DNA from: Xanthoparmelia taractica
Taxonomy: Eukaryota; Ascomycota; Lecanoromycetes; Lecanorales; Parmeliaceae
Direction: 5' to 3'
Assembly: GCA_033085395.1 (NCBI GenBank)
Contig: JANQBS010000607.1
Coordinates: 1 to 11,653 of the forward strand
Length of the DNA: 11,653 nucleotides
The position numbers and the translations under genes are program-made. The first letter of the stretch is position 1. Each line of letters opens with the position of its first letter. The notes beneath the pieces are model-generated. The model made no database searches, had not been told where the DNA came from, and was given only the letters and a program-made list of their open reading frames with translations. This document shows positions 1 through 9,170 of this stretch, piece by piece.

Positions 1-72
1 AATTTTTTAAAAAAAGTTGAAAAAAAGTTGAAAACGACTATGTTCAATAGATACCACACCTTTCCGACCCGT
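1..72 (+). repeat. Left arm of terminal inverted repeat
   Basis: This arm matches the reverse complement of 11552-11612. Over 31-72 the two arms differ at only two positions. The left arm additionally carries a perfect tandem duplication of an 11-base unit (seven A followed by GTTG, at 9-19 and 20-30) that is single in the right arm. The arm keeps CpA dinucleotides and so was little touched by RIP. It contains an ATG at 40-42 and 11 codons; both inter-arm differences are third-position and synonymous. Similarity stops exactly after the eleventh codon. The repeat may extend left beyond the window. Confidence 0.9.
9..30 (+). repeat. 11-bp tandem duplication in left arm
   Basis: Seven A plus GTTG occurs twice head to tail (9-19 and 20-30). 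The right arm of the inverted repeat has one copy, so this is a small insertion specific to the left arm, probably from slippage. Confidence 0.85.
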
Positions 73-261
73 AATCTTGATTAAGATATCGAACGATTTT
101 AAGTATAGGTTAAAGCGAAGCTACGCTAATATTAAGCGCTAATTTAAAATTCTTAAGATCTTAAAATTCGCTTAATCTATTATTAATAAATAAAATATAA
201 AATAATAACTAAAGAAACTATAATTGAAATTTTATAATAAGCTTATTAATTCTATAAATAA
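40..261 (+). pseudogene. Gag-like ORF, N-terminal remnant
   Basis: Starting at the ATG at 40, the frame reads MFNRYHTFPTRNLD, then continues with stops at positions where Gln fits. The result is a hydrophilic, Gln/Lys/Arg-rich, helix-prone segment containing readable pieces such as DIERF, VKAKLR and TKETI. Leader, start codon and a charged helical N-terminus suit the opening of a retroelement Gag, but no diagnostic Gag domain or zinc knuckle is visible, so the family assignment is an inference. The start is supported by the other inverted-repeat arm, which has the same ATG and 11 codons with only synonymous changes. The frame becomes uncertain after about 260. It lies upstream of a long degraded stretch on the same strand and may belong with the protease remnant near 6700. 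Confidence 0.45.
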
Positions 262-2030
262 AATTAATAATAAAAAATAGTTATATATTTTTAAGACTCT
301 TTATAAGAATGTCTTTAAATATATATATAAATTTTATCGTATATATAATTATATTATAAGCTTCTTATATCTATAAAAGCTATCTCGATAATTATAGAAA
401 TATATTTATTATTATTTAAAATATTAAGTTAATTAAATAAAGAGATATTCGTCGTATAAATCGCTACGTCTAATTACTTCTTTATCGATATCTTTTTATA
501 CAATCAAATAAATTTTTTCGTCACTCTATTATTTACGAGAAGAAATATTTATAATATAATTTTTATTATTATATATAAGTTTAGTAAAAAGCTATTGATT
601 ATTCTTGAAAAGAAATTTTAAAGCATTATAGAATAAATTAATATCTTTTTTATTTCTATAATAAAATACGATTAAGAAGTGTCTTAAGCGATTATTTTTA
701 ATCGAGATAATAAATTTATATTAGACTTCTAAAAGATACTATCTATTAAATTAAATATTAAAATATTAATTTCTATAATATATTATTCTTTATTAATAAA
801 TAATTAAAACGAATTAATTAAACGATAGCGATCGCTTTACGCTATTATTTAATCGTAAATTTAAATAAAAACTTTATATAATATAAGATACTTTTAATTT
901 AAATCTCGATTAATTAATAATTTAAATAAGATATACTTTAGCTTTAAAAAGAGAGCGCGAATCTTTATAGTAGAGAAATTCGCTATCTCTTTTAAAGAAA
1001 GCTCTATTCTCTTCTTCGATAAGCTAAATTCGCTCTTATAAATAAATAGATTTATAATTAATTAAAAATTAAAGAATAAATATAATATTCTTCTTTAAGA
1101 TAATATTATTAATAACTTTATTTTTTTTTAATTTAAAGGAACTTAATTTATTATAATAATAATCTATTTTAAAAATAGAATTATTATAATTAATAGCGCT
1201 TCGAGCGTAATTAATTATTATATAGATCGAGCTTAATGAAATTAAAAAGTAATTAAGTATAACGTAAAATAATTTAAAAATAATAATTAAGAATTGATTT
1301 AGAGTAAAAGATAAAATTATCTTTTTTACGATATATGTTAAAGATTTATATTAAATTATAAGATAACTTATAAAGAATCTATAGCGTATAATTAGATTAA
1401 TTTTTTAATTTATAAATCTAATATAAATTAAGAATTTAATTTAAAAAAATAAGAATAGATATATTAAGGCTTTTTAATTTGCTATTATACTATTAATAAA
1501 CGCTAAATATATCTTATAAAAGAATAATAATATCGCGATAAAGTTACGCCTATATCTCTTAGCTTTAATAAAGCGACTTTTTAATAATAATAATAACTTT
1601 TAGAAATAAAAGATTTTTCGAAGCGAGAATCCCGTGAAACTATAGAAAGAGAAGAATATCGAGTTTAATAATATCGGGAAATCTAATATAAGTTATTAAT
1701 TATTCGACTCGTTAAATTTTATTAACGATAATAATATTAATTTATTTATTTCTTCACCTCGATGGTAATTAGCGTTAATATCTATTTTATTAATATTTAT
1801 ATCTATTATATTATTATTAGACGTATTTAAGTTTAAATTTCCTAAATCTTAAGTAGTAATTAGAATACTATTTAATAATCGTATTAATTCTCGAGCTATA
1901 CGCTATTATATAAATGATTAAGCCGACGTTTCGTAGACTACGTTATAAATAATAAAAGATATTAAGGCGATAGCAAGATAGAAGATTAAATATAATATTT
2001 GGTTTATATTAGAAAGAGATATAATCAAGT
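262..2030 (+). pseudogene. Degenerate coding stretch, family unknown
   Basis: This is RIP-degraded DNA that still looks protein-coding, probably continuing the Gag-like frame from 40. All three plus frames have similar densities of TAA/TAG stops, so the true frame is not certain. The most persuasive run is in the frame with codons starting at 1142, 1202 and 1322. It gives a Gln/Leu-rich, coiled-coil-like segment at about 1140-1270 (ELNEIKK) and then a mixed, globular-looking stretch around 1460-1800 containing FRSENPVKL and SSPRW. Several hundred bases of that frame are interrupted only by stops consistent with mutated Gln or Trp. I do not recognise the protein. A C-terminal Gag region of a gypsy-like element is possible on position alone. 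Confidence 0.35.
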
Positions 2031-2039
2031 TTAATATAG

Positions 2040-2235
2040 ACCTAAAGAGACCCCGTTAATTAGCGAGGGCGCTAGGTTTTCCCGCTACCCGACAGGTTAT
2101 TACGAATAGTATCTGTCTAATGCTAATACCGGAATAGTACTTGGCGTGACTAGTACCTACCTCTTCCCTAATGCTAGTAACGAACTAGTACTTGCCTCGG
2201 TCGAAGCAAGTAGTATTTAGATAGCAGTTTTCGTT
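2040..2235. other. Un-RIPed GC-richer island, possible LTR fragment
   Basis: About 195 bp stand out from the flanks by normal base composition and retained CpA/TpG (for example ccccgttaattagcgagggc). No coding frame is apparent. It contains a diverged 27-bp direct repeat and several copies of a TAGTAC core. On the plus strand, the piece ending CCCGACA at about 2095 has the CA-3' ending of a long terminal repeat, with the inverse TGTCGGG on the minus strand. No second copy exists in the window, so an LTR cannot be demonstrated. It could also be a short, single-copy insertion below the RIP size threshold, or single-copy DNA caught between repeats. Confidence 0.5.
2117..2194 (+). repeat. Diverged 27-bp direct repeat pair
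   Basis: Units at 2117-2143 and 2168-2194 begin CTAATGCTA and end TAGTACTTG, with 23 of 27 positions identical and start points 51 bp apart. A further partial match (CTAGTACC) lies between them. Such short tandem motifs occur in retroelement promoter (U3) regions, but no function is shown here. Confidence 0.7.
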
Positions 2236-2737
2236 AGAAGAAATCAATTATCTTTTTACTTAACTTTTAAGTACTTAATAATAAATCTCTTTTCTATATT
2301 CTTATTATAGAAATTCTTTTAATAGACGTAATAACTATTCAATCTTAAAGCCCTTAAAGTAATATTAAAGTATATATATTTAATATTTTTATCGCGATAA
2401 ATAATAAGAGTTTTTATTCTATAGCGATAATATTATTAAAGATTTCTCTTATTATAATTGTTAAGATATAGTTTGTAAATACTCTTTATAGCTTAGGTAA
2501 ATATATATATAATATTTAATTAAATATATTTTTTAATATTTTAAATTAATTATTAATTATTAACTCGTTTTTTAAAGAGATTTAAAAACTCTATTTAAGT
2601 ATATTAACGCTAATTAAATTAATAATTAAAATACCTAATATTTTATTTTTGAGTATATTGTTAATATAGATAACGCTACGATTGATTAATTATTTAAGCG
2701 ATAATTTATTATAACTCTTTTAATTTATAAAGTCGAG
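2236..2737. other. RIP-degraded AT-rich DNA, no gene seen
   Basis: About 500 bp of very AT-rich sequence between the island and the Tc1-like insertion. I see no conserved motif, RNA gene or convincing frame on either strand. It is probably decayed sequence of the host element into which the Tc1-like transposon inserted. Confidence 0.5.
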
Positions 2738-2739
2738 TA

Positions 2740-2820
2740 CGGAGATTCGCACTAAAAGTCCTAAAATGCCAAGCCCTTGGTATTCTTGATAGGGCTGAAT
2801 CCGAATTTCTCAAAAATCTA
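2740..2820 (+). repeat. Left inverted terminal repeat of Tc1-like element
   Basis: This pairs with 4401-4481. The best-conserved core, 2757-2797 against 4424-4464, includes AAAATGCCAAGCCCTTGG here and its near-complement on the right. The core itself contains a short palindrome (TTGGCA against TGCCAA around GCCC, intact in the right copy). Differences between arms at the outer tip are C/T and G/A transitions, as RIP would give. Confidence 0.88.
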
Positions 2821-3044
2821 TTAATACTGTGCATAAGATACCTATGCTTTATATACAAATTTCTATATAAGTGATATTCTTTCTATATATTTCGACGATT
2901 ATATTTCAAAATCCTTAAAGACTTAATTTTTTTTTTATTAATGCTAAATATATTTGCAATACAAAAAAGAGGGAGAATATAGTATAAATAAAACTTTCTT
3001 AAGATTAATCTTCTTCGTTCTTTCTATCTTCTTTATATTTTAAG

Positions 3045-4393
3045 ATATCTAATACTTAGATTATTAATTATAATAACGATATATATCTATAAGCACTAGC
3101 CCTAGTCGAGACTAAAATAGCTCGCAAAATTATTACTGCAATTATCGAAATTAGTTTATTAATTATTACTCGATTAATTAAATAAGTATAAGATTAAGAT
3201 TACGATCTAGTTAAGTCTAAGAAGCTTCTATTAGAATATGTTACGAATATATCTAGATCTAGACGATTATTTATTATTATACTCGAGCTCGAGAGTGCTA
3301 TTATTATAGTTATTTAAAAGAATCGTTATAATTATAAAAAGATCTCGTTTATACTTACTACTAAGTAAGAAATCTTATTATCGATTATTCTTCGAGTTCT
3401 TAAGCGTAATAATTTTCGATCCTATAAAATAACGAAGAAGTCGTCTCTTATAAAAATTATAATAAAAGCTTACTATTAATTTATATTTAGATATAAGGAT
3501 TAAACTATTAAATAATAAAAGAACGTGATTTAAAGTAATAAAATTAATATTATCTTGAATTTAAGATAAGAACGCGTATATTAATAACGTTAGTTTAATA
3601 AGATCTATATTAAGTCTATTATTCGACGTCGATTTTAAGAGATTATAAAATTTATATTTTAAGATTATTTCTTATATAATAAAAAGAGATTATTTTATAT
3701 TTAAATTAAAGAAATTATAATTAAAAAGAGATAATATAAGATAAATTTAATTAAGATAAATAAAGAGCTAGAATTAAAGATTAAGAAGAAATAAGAATTA
3801 ATAACGAGTTTACGTTATATAAGATTTCGAAATCTTTTTAAAAAGAAGTCTAAATAAAGATTTAATATTAAGAATAAAAAGATTACTATCTTAGAGAAAA
3901 AGAGAAAAATTAATTAATATCGCTATTAAAGATAGATACTTATTTTTAAGCTTCTTAAGTTCGCTATAAAGTGTAAAAAGAATCATTCTAAAACTATTAT
4001 AATAAAGAATAAAATCTCGGCGTATACTTTTAAATTTTAGAAATTAGTCTTTATGAAATAAAGAATTATACGTCTACTCTAATGTGAAAATTTATTAGAT
4101 CTTAATATAATTAAGTCTTACTAACTTTAGATAAAGCGAGAAATTATTTAAAAAAGATATATCTAGAACTTAAATTAAGGCGAAATGAGCTTTAAATTAA
4201 GTATTAAAAGAATCTTTCTTAGAAGAGAATCTAGACTTAAATTAAGCGTATATTAAGATATATTGCGAAGGTAATTCGTCTAAAAGGGGGTAACGAGTAT
4301 CGAAAGAATCGCGAAGGAGGTGACGTACGATCGTATGATTTAACTAAGCGGGCCAATGAGTATATTCGTAGCTACATGAAGAATCATAGCTGA
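3045..4393 (+). pseudogene. Tc1-family DD34E transposase, RIP-inactivated
   Basis: In the living family this enzyme cuts the element out and inserts it at TA sites. Order seen: a helix-turn-helix-type N-terminal half (about 3093-3420, with KKLLLEYV and a second DNA-binding helix region ending near RVLKRNNFRSYK at 3405-3440), then the DDE catalytic domain. The first Asp lies in a WSDET-like motif whose codons now read stop-Ser-Asn-Lys-Ile (3531-3545). The second Asp, in an EDKAPAH-like motif, reads Asn at 4008-4010. The third motif, SPDLNxIE-like, spans 4095-4115 with Asp kept (4098) and the catalytic Glu changed to Lys (4113). The spacing from the second Asp to that Glu is 34 residues. The frame is constant from 3093 to about 4140, shifts once before about 4230, and ends at TGA 4391-4393 after a well-preserved tail (RLKGGNEYR). 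The start is uncertain; an ATA at 3045, perhaps a mutated ATG, is the best candidate. Confidence 0.88.
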
Positions 4394-4400
4394 AAAATGA

Positions 4401-4481
4401 AGATATTCAAGAATTTTGGCTGTCAGCCCTATCAAGAATGCCAAGGGCTTGGCATTTCAGGACTTTTGATGCGGACCTCTA
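4401..4481 (-). repeat. Right inverted terminal repeat of Tc1-like element
   Basis: Reverse complement of 2740-2820 with scattered transitions and small indels. It begins just after the transposase stop (4391-4393) and keeps several CpA/TpG dinucleotides, for example in GGCTTGGCATTTCAGG. Confidence 0.88.
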
Positions 4482-4645
4482 TATATCGATTAATATTTAA
4501 TAAGATCTTATATTTCGAGTAATTAACTTAACGCTCGTAGAGTCGCTATATTAAATTTAGTGTTATTCGAATTTATTACTTATATAAAATAGCTACTACT
4601 ACTATTACTATAATTATTTATAATTATCGCTATAACTATTAAATT

Positions 4646-4672
4646 AATAGAACTCTTTCGAAGAGTTCTATT
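4646..4672. repeat. Perfect 12-bp stem hairpin
   Basis: A 12-base stem (AATAGAACTCTT and its exact complement) closes a 3-base TCG loop. It is conspicuous because the surrounding DNA is randomised by RIP. No T-run follows, so it does not look like a terminator, and no role is evident. Confidence 0.75.
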
Positions 4673-6113
4673 TATATAGAGATTAGCGTTTTAAATATAT
4701 TACTTCTATTTATTATCGCTATTAATTATTATTATTAAATTCTATTTCTAGATTAATCTTCGCGTAAAAGTCTTATAATTAATTAAATATAATTAAAAGA
4801 ATTTTATTTAATTATTTTATTTTATTTTTGTATATATTCTTCGATCTCGTAATTATCGATTTTTAATATATATTTATTAGACTTAAAAGAAATTTTTTAA
4901 ATAATCGCTTTTTAATAAAAAGTAAAATATTTATATAGAATTATTTAATTATTTATATATATATCTACTTAAGCTATAAATAGTAATTATAAGTTATATC
5001 TCGATAGTTATAATAAGAGAAATCTTTAATAATATTATCGCTATAAGATAAAAACTTTTATTATTCTTCGCGATAAAATTATTAGATATATATATTTTAA
5101 TATTACTCTAAGAGCTTTAAGATTAAATAATTATTACGCGTATTAAAAGAATTTCTATAATAAGAATATAAGAAATAGATTTATAAATTATAATAAGCTC
5201 TATCTATTATAAAGCTACTCGCTCGTTAACGAATATTATTCTAAAAGATCTATTTATATTAATTACTTAGTAACGATCTTAACTCTCTTAAGAATAATAA
5301 ATATCTTATATAAATTATTTATTTCTAACGCTTTAATTAGTTTCTATTATTAATTACAAAATATTAAATAAAATATATTTAATAAATTAAATTTTTTTTA
5401 ATCGTATACATAATTAATTATTTAAATATCTAGAATTTAATATAAATATAAAATTTTTTCTAATTTAATTTTTTCTATTCGTAATTAATTATATAAGAAT
5501 TAAGCTTTCGATCTTAACGAGATTCATATAAAGAGTTTATTTATTAAGTTATAAATTATCTTTTTTAAATTAAAATTCTTAATACCTTTAAAATAGTTAT
5601 TTAATAATAAGATTATATTTGATTTTAAATTCTATCTCTTTAGACTTCGATAAAATTTTTTTAGCTCTTATATATATTATTTCTAATTTAAGCTAAAAAT
5701 ATTATATTAATTATTAAGTCTTAAAGATCTTAACGCTTATTATTTTTTCTTCTTAATTAGAATTTTAAGAATTATTTATTTTCGATCTCTTCTTAAATAT
5801 AATCTTCTTTAAATATATACGTTATCTTTTCTTATTATCGAGTGAATTTCATGAAAAGCTTAATTTCGAAATTATTTAATTTAGAGTAACTTGTAGCGAG
5901 GAAATATTCGTCTCTATCTCGAGTACTCTAATATTAATAGCTCGATAATTATATTTATATAGAATACTAAAACGAATATTAATATTTTTCTATTTTTAAT
6001 ATAATCGTTTTTAGACTTTAAATAAATTTATTCTTTTTATTTTAATTGTCTATTTTTTATAAAAAAGAGTATTATAAAGAGAAATAAAAATAAAATATTT
6101 TCCAGTTAACTAT

Positions 6114-6194
6114 ATTTAAATTTTTAAATTTTTAAATTTTAAATTTTAAACTTTATATAAATTATTTTATATTTATATAAATAATTTTATATTT
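6114..6194. repeat. AT-only low-complexity tandem repeats
   Basis: 6114-6150 is a run of ATTTTTAAA-like units. 6155-6174 and 6175-6194 are two copies of a 20-bp unit with one mismatch. The array is simple sequence, without coding content. Confidence 0.75.
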
Positions 6195-6299
6195 ATATTT
6201 TATTTTAATTATTCGACTTTTATAAAGAGAGAGAAATATATTTTAAAAGAAATTTTTAAAGAATCTATAAGAATACGCTCGAGAGAAATATTAAAATTC

Positions 6300-7190
6300 G
6301 AATTATATAACTAGATTATATAATATGCTAAAGTATATCTTATACTATCGTTTTTATAGCTAGTACTTCTTAGCTAATATAATTACTACGTATTCTATTC
6401 TATATTTTAATAAATAATATTAATCTATAAAACGTATATTTCGTTAAAGAAAGTAGTTAAATATATATATAATAAATACGAAGTATTCTTTTTAATTACT
6501 TATAAACTCTTTAATTACTTATAAAATCGATATTTAAATTAATTAGCTTGTTATTCTAGAATTAATATTTTAACTTTAGCTTCTTATATAAAGAAATTAC
6601 TTAAAAAATTTTTTAATAAGTTTATCGTATTAATAATTAATACTATATATATAGATATTATTATTAAATTTATAATTATACTATATTATAATATTAGATT
6701 TAATTATAATTTGTAAAGTTAGAAATATATTACTTTTAAGATAAAATTCTTATTAGATTTTAATATCGAAGAAAATAAGATATTATTAAATATTAAGTAT
6801 AGCGTTATTTTAGAAGATCGAGTTTATCTTCTTAGGTTTATATCTAATTAAAATTTTATTTAAAAAAATATTCTTATTAAAAAAAGTTAATAATAAAATT
6901 ATTTATATTAATAAATATATACTCGTTATAATCTATATATATAATATTCTTTATAATAATAAGAGAATTACGTATTTTATAATAGAAATTTATATTATTA
7001 GTAATTTAAAAGCTAATATTTTGATTAATATTCATATAATAACTTTATAAGAAATAATTATAGATCTAAATTATAAGATTAGTATCTTTATAAAGTACTA
7101 GAATTTATAAATATCTCTTAACATTATAATATAAACATAATCTTATTCTAAACGTATTATTCGCTTTAAGTCTATTATTATGTAATAGTA
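6300..7190 (+). pseudogene. Gypsy-like polyprotein fragment with dead protease
   Basis: Retropepsin-type proteases mature retroelement polyproteins; this is a broken copy of one. The segment FKIKFLLDFN at about 6735-6764 leads into the catalytic LLDTG box, whose codons now read Leu-Leu-Asn-Ile-Lys with Asn-Ile-Lys at 6789-6797. Each change is a G-to-A or C-to-T transition, so the active-site Asp is lost. About 200 bases on, in another frame, comes the second conserved part of the fold (SNLKANILI at about 7000-7026), followed by a basic tail near 7140-7180 (YSKRIIRF). Upstream, 6300-6500 gives patches that could be a degraded Cys/His region, not firmly readable. The reading frame shifts at least once between 6830 and 6997. 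The fragment stops where the un-RIPed island begins. Its sequence differs clearly from the protease tail on the minus strand at 11500, so it is a different family or an old paralogue. Confidence 0.55.
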
Positions 7191-7194
7191 AAGA

Positions 7195-7380
7195 GTGTAT
7201 GTGGTTAGTTGGGTGTCTAATTCTTGATGATTCTAAGTTGGAAAATTTTATCTAAGTCAGGGCCAGCCAAGCACTTGCCTTGGCTGATCTTGATTGGCTT
7301 GGCAAGTGCGATTTCCGTGATAATATTCGCCGAAATAGAAGAAAAGCGAACGATCTCGCTTGCTGTTATGTATATGTTGA
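7195..7380. other. Un-RIPed island with nested palindromes
   Basis: About 185 bp with normal CpA/TpG content (starts near GTGTATGTGGTTAGTTGGG) between two RIP-degraded coding remnants facing each other. Palindromes overlap: AGCCAAG against CTTGGCT around a 7-base loop (7265-7285), and GCACTTGCC at 7271-7279 against GGCAAGTGC at 7301-7309. The design, a GCCAAG motif followed by a self-complement and CTTGAT, resembles the terminal repeats of the Tc1-like element here, but the sequences are not the same. It could be one end of another DNA transposon, a short MITE-like piece, or a retroelement border. No matching partner end was found in the window. Confidence 0.5.
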
Positions 7381-7783
7381 AGTATATAGAAAAATCTTAT
7401 TAATTGAAATTAGCGAAAAGCTAATAATAGTAAGATTCTTTCGATAGTAATAATAAGGCCTTTTCGACGATAAATTATATAGTTAGAATATTAGTTAGTA
7501 GTCAAATAACAATAATAACAATAATAATAATAATGTAATTAATTCTTTATGTTATAAAATAACGACTATAAATTATTATCTTTCTTTAATAATTATATAA
7601 ACGTTATCGAGTAGAGGAGAATTATTTCTCGATTAATAATATTTATTAAACGCTTAAATATAGCAATAAGGTGAGTAGGCGTAGTGTAAGTATTATTTAG
7701 GTGTAGTATTGCTAAGTAGCGATATTATTCTTTTTAGGACGATCTCTCTCTTTTACGAATAAGCTTTGTTAAAAAGATGGAGA
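7381..7783. other. Degraded 3' region beyond the chromovirus pol
   Basis: About 400 bp lie downstream, in pol orientation, of the pol stop. This is where the 3' untranslated region and 3' LTR should be. I find no LTR, because no direct repeat of anything at the right end of the window is present. A purine run on the minus strand (about 7745-7756, AAAGAGAGAGA-like) could be a polypurine tract, but no TG-starting LTR edge follows. The stretch also holds an AAT/AAC microsatellite. Confidence 0.45.
7505..7534 (+). repeat. AAT/AAC trinucleotide microsatellite
   Basis: About ten units of AAT with interspersed AAC. The AAC units keep CpA dinucleotides, unlike the surrounding DNA. Confidence 0.8.
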
Positions 7784-8020
7784 TCAGATTATAAAAGTAA
7801 GTGTAAATATAGGTATAATAGCTCGAATTCTAATTGCTTTCTCCTCGTATTTCTTTATTAACTCAGAAGTATTATTAAGATTCTTAATATTATACTATTA
7901 ATTGTATTATTAATTATATTTCTTTTATCTTATTAGATATTTTATAGTTAAATTATATCTTTTCTTAATAGTTCGTTTATTAAAAAGTCGTTTAATTTCT
8001 AAATTAATAGTGTTATTATT
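7784..8020 (-). pseudogene. Pol: C-terminal chromodomain
   Basis: The pol frame ends with a chromodomain, the module that binds methylated histone H3 and steers chromovirus integration. Readable in one frame from 8011 are EIKRLFNKR, KYLIR followed by a stop at the expected Trp (KYLIRWKGY in the family, about 7942-7919), several further stops, and the closing helix SELIKKYEEK (about 7848-7819). The frame ends at TGA 7784-7786, though that TGA could itself be a mutated codon. Family aromatic-cage residues fall at or near mutated positions, so binding would be lost. Confidence 0.82.
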
Positions 8021-8049
8021 ATTAATAAAGATAGGCGAGATATATTGAG

Positions 8050-9170
8050 GCCGAGGGCGTTGAAAAGAATCGTTCTGCGACGTAGAATAAGATTTTAATT
8101 ATATTATTATAAAGACGAGATAAACTCTTTATTCTATAGAAATAGTAAGTTTATAGATAAATCTATCTATTTTATTTATTATTTGAAAAGGATTAATATA
8201 TTATTATATTAGCTTATTAATAATGTCTAGGGTAGATAAGATCTTATAATCTTTATGTAGTCGAAGAAGTGCTTATGCTTCTACTTTAAGCAATATCGAT
8301 TAATGCTTTCTATTATAATGAAATTTATTAAATATTTAAGTAAAATCGATAATATCTTTAATTATAATTCGAGTAGAGATATAATCGACTTTAACTAATA
8401 AACGAAGTAAATCTAAAGATCTATTTAGCGTAAAATCGTAGATTATTTCGCTCGATATAATCTTAGAAGAGGCGGAGTTATTTAAAAAGATCTATATTTA
8501 TAATAGGACTTTCAAATATAAAGAAGATTAATTAATAATATATACGAAGTATTCTAAAGCTATCTTAGTAGTCTAATTAGTGCGTTCGCTCGTATTATTA
8601 ATTTGCGGATAATAGACTATTAAATAAAGCAGAGAAATCTTTAATAGTTTAAAAAGCGATTTTTAAAGTTTCGAAAGAAATTTTTATCTCGATCGCTAAT
8701 AATAATCTTTAAAATTCTTTAATTAATAATATTAAGTTGATTTAAAAGTATTTTTATCTAATTAAATACTTTTCAAGTTAACTTATTAGAGATTAATTAA
8801 ATAACTTTTATAAATTTATAGATAATAGATATAATATAATTTAATCTATGATTTAATAGAGATAATATTAGAATAAAGTTAATAATTAGAGTATAAAAAG
8901 GCACGGGCGGAGATAAGATTGGCTATAAGCTATCGTAAGATATATATCTTCTTATCTATAGTATTAAGTACTTTAGGTAATATCGAATAAAGTCTTATAA
9001 GTGTTTTATAATTTCATGAATATATTAGAATAATATACCGATCTCGTAATATCTCTAAAAGTTAGAATATTCTTTATTAGTAATAATAAAATATAAAGTC
9101 GTTATTAATTAGTAGTTCTATTAATATAAAAGATAAGATCTCTCTACATTTCGTGAGTAAGAGTTTATTA
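8050..9170 (-). pseudogene. Pol: integrase core
   Basis: This domain inserts the cDNA into the chromosome. An N-terminal zinc-binding part is expected around 9160-8950; a few fitting pieces are visible there but the HHCC residues are not cleanly readable. The core has SPPVPFYTL at 8913-8887, then the first catalytic Asp mutated to Asn (AAC at 8880-8878). The second is in an intact ISDRDKNF motif (Asp at 8694-8692). The third motif, TSERTN, has the catalytic Glu intact at 8587-8585 after a frameshift, with the D-to-E spacing close to the DD35E pattern. Downstream, HYNRKH, a LLRLHKDYKI segment (8270-8230) and a final NDSFQRPRP-like tail near 8070 match the C-terminal integrase region of fungal gypsy elements. 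Confidence 0.85.

Larger units (their letters stand above)
2738..4483 (+). mobile_element. Tc1/mariner transposon, full-length but dead
   Basis: The element runs from 2740 to 4481 (about 1.74 kb) between TA dinucleotides at 2738-2739 and 4482-4483, the target duplication of the Tc1/mariner superfamily. It has long inverted terminal repeats of about 80 bp and a single plus-strand transposase frame filling most of the interior, the standard architecture of fungal members. The interior is strongly RIP-mutated while the terminal repeats and the last ~100 transposase codons are much better preserved. It lies within older RIP-degraded DNA, so it is a nested insertion. It cannot encode an active transposase, though its ends might still be recognised by a related enzyme. 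Confidence 0.88.
4484..6299. other. RIP-degraded DNA without nameable gene
   Basis: About 1.8 kb of very AT-rich sequence. It is probably the continuation of the plus-strand element interrupted by the Tc1-like insertion, since a protease remnant follows on the same strand. A short stretch at about 5840-5940 is less mutated and gives locally protein-like readings in more than one frame (for example EFHEKLNFE), but no family is recognisable. The stretch also holds a hairpin at 4646-4672 and low-complexity repeats at 6114-6194. Confidence 0.5.

Noticed and set aside
262..1130. Assigning one definite reading frame to this stretch
   Set aside because: All three plus frames give protein-like runs after allowing for mutated Gln/Trp codons, an artefact of low-complexity AT-rich DNA. 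No frame carries a recognisable motif.
2700..4500. Promoters, TATA boxes and poly(A) signals
   Set aside because: TATA- and AATAAA-like strings occur constantly by chance in this AT-rich DNA and carry no information.
7195..7380. Second terminal repeat of the same Tc1-like family
   Set aside because: It shares only the general GCCAAG-plus-palindrome design with 2740-2820. The sequences do not align along their length, and no partner end was found.
7741..7757. Polypurine tract of the minus-strand retroelement
   Set aside because: A purine run is present on the minus strand, but no TG-starting LTR edge or repeated LTR follows it, so the call would rest on composition alone.
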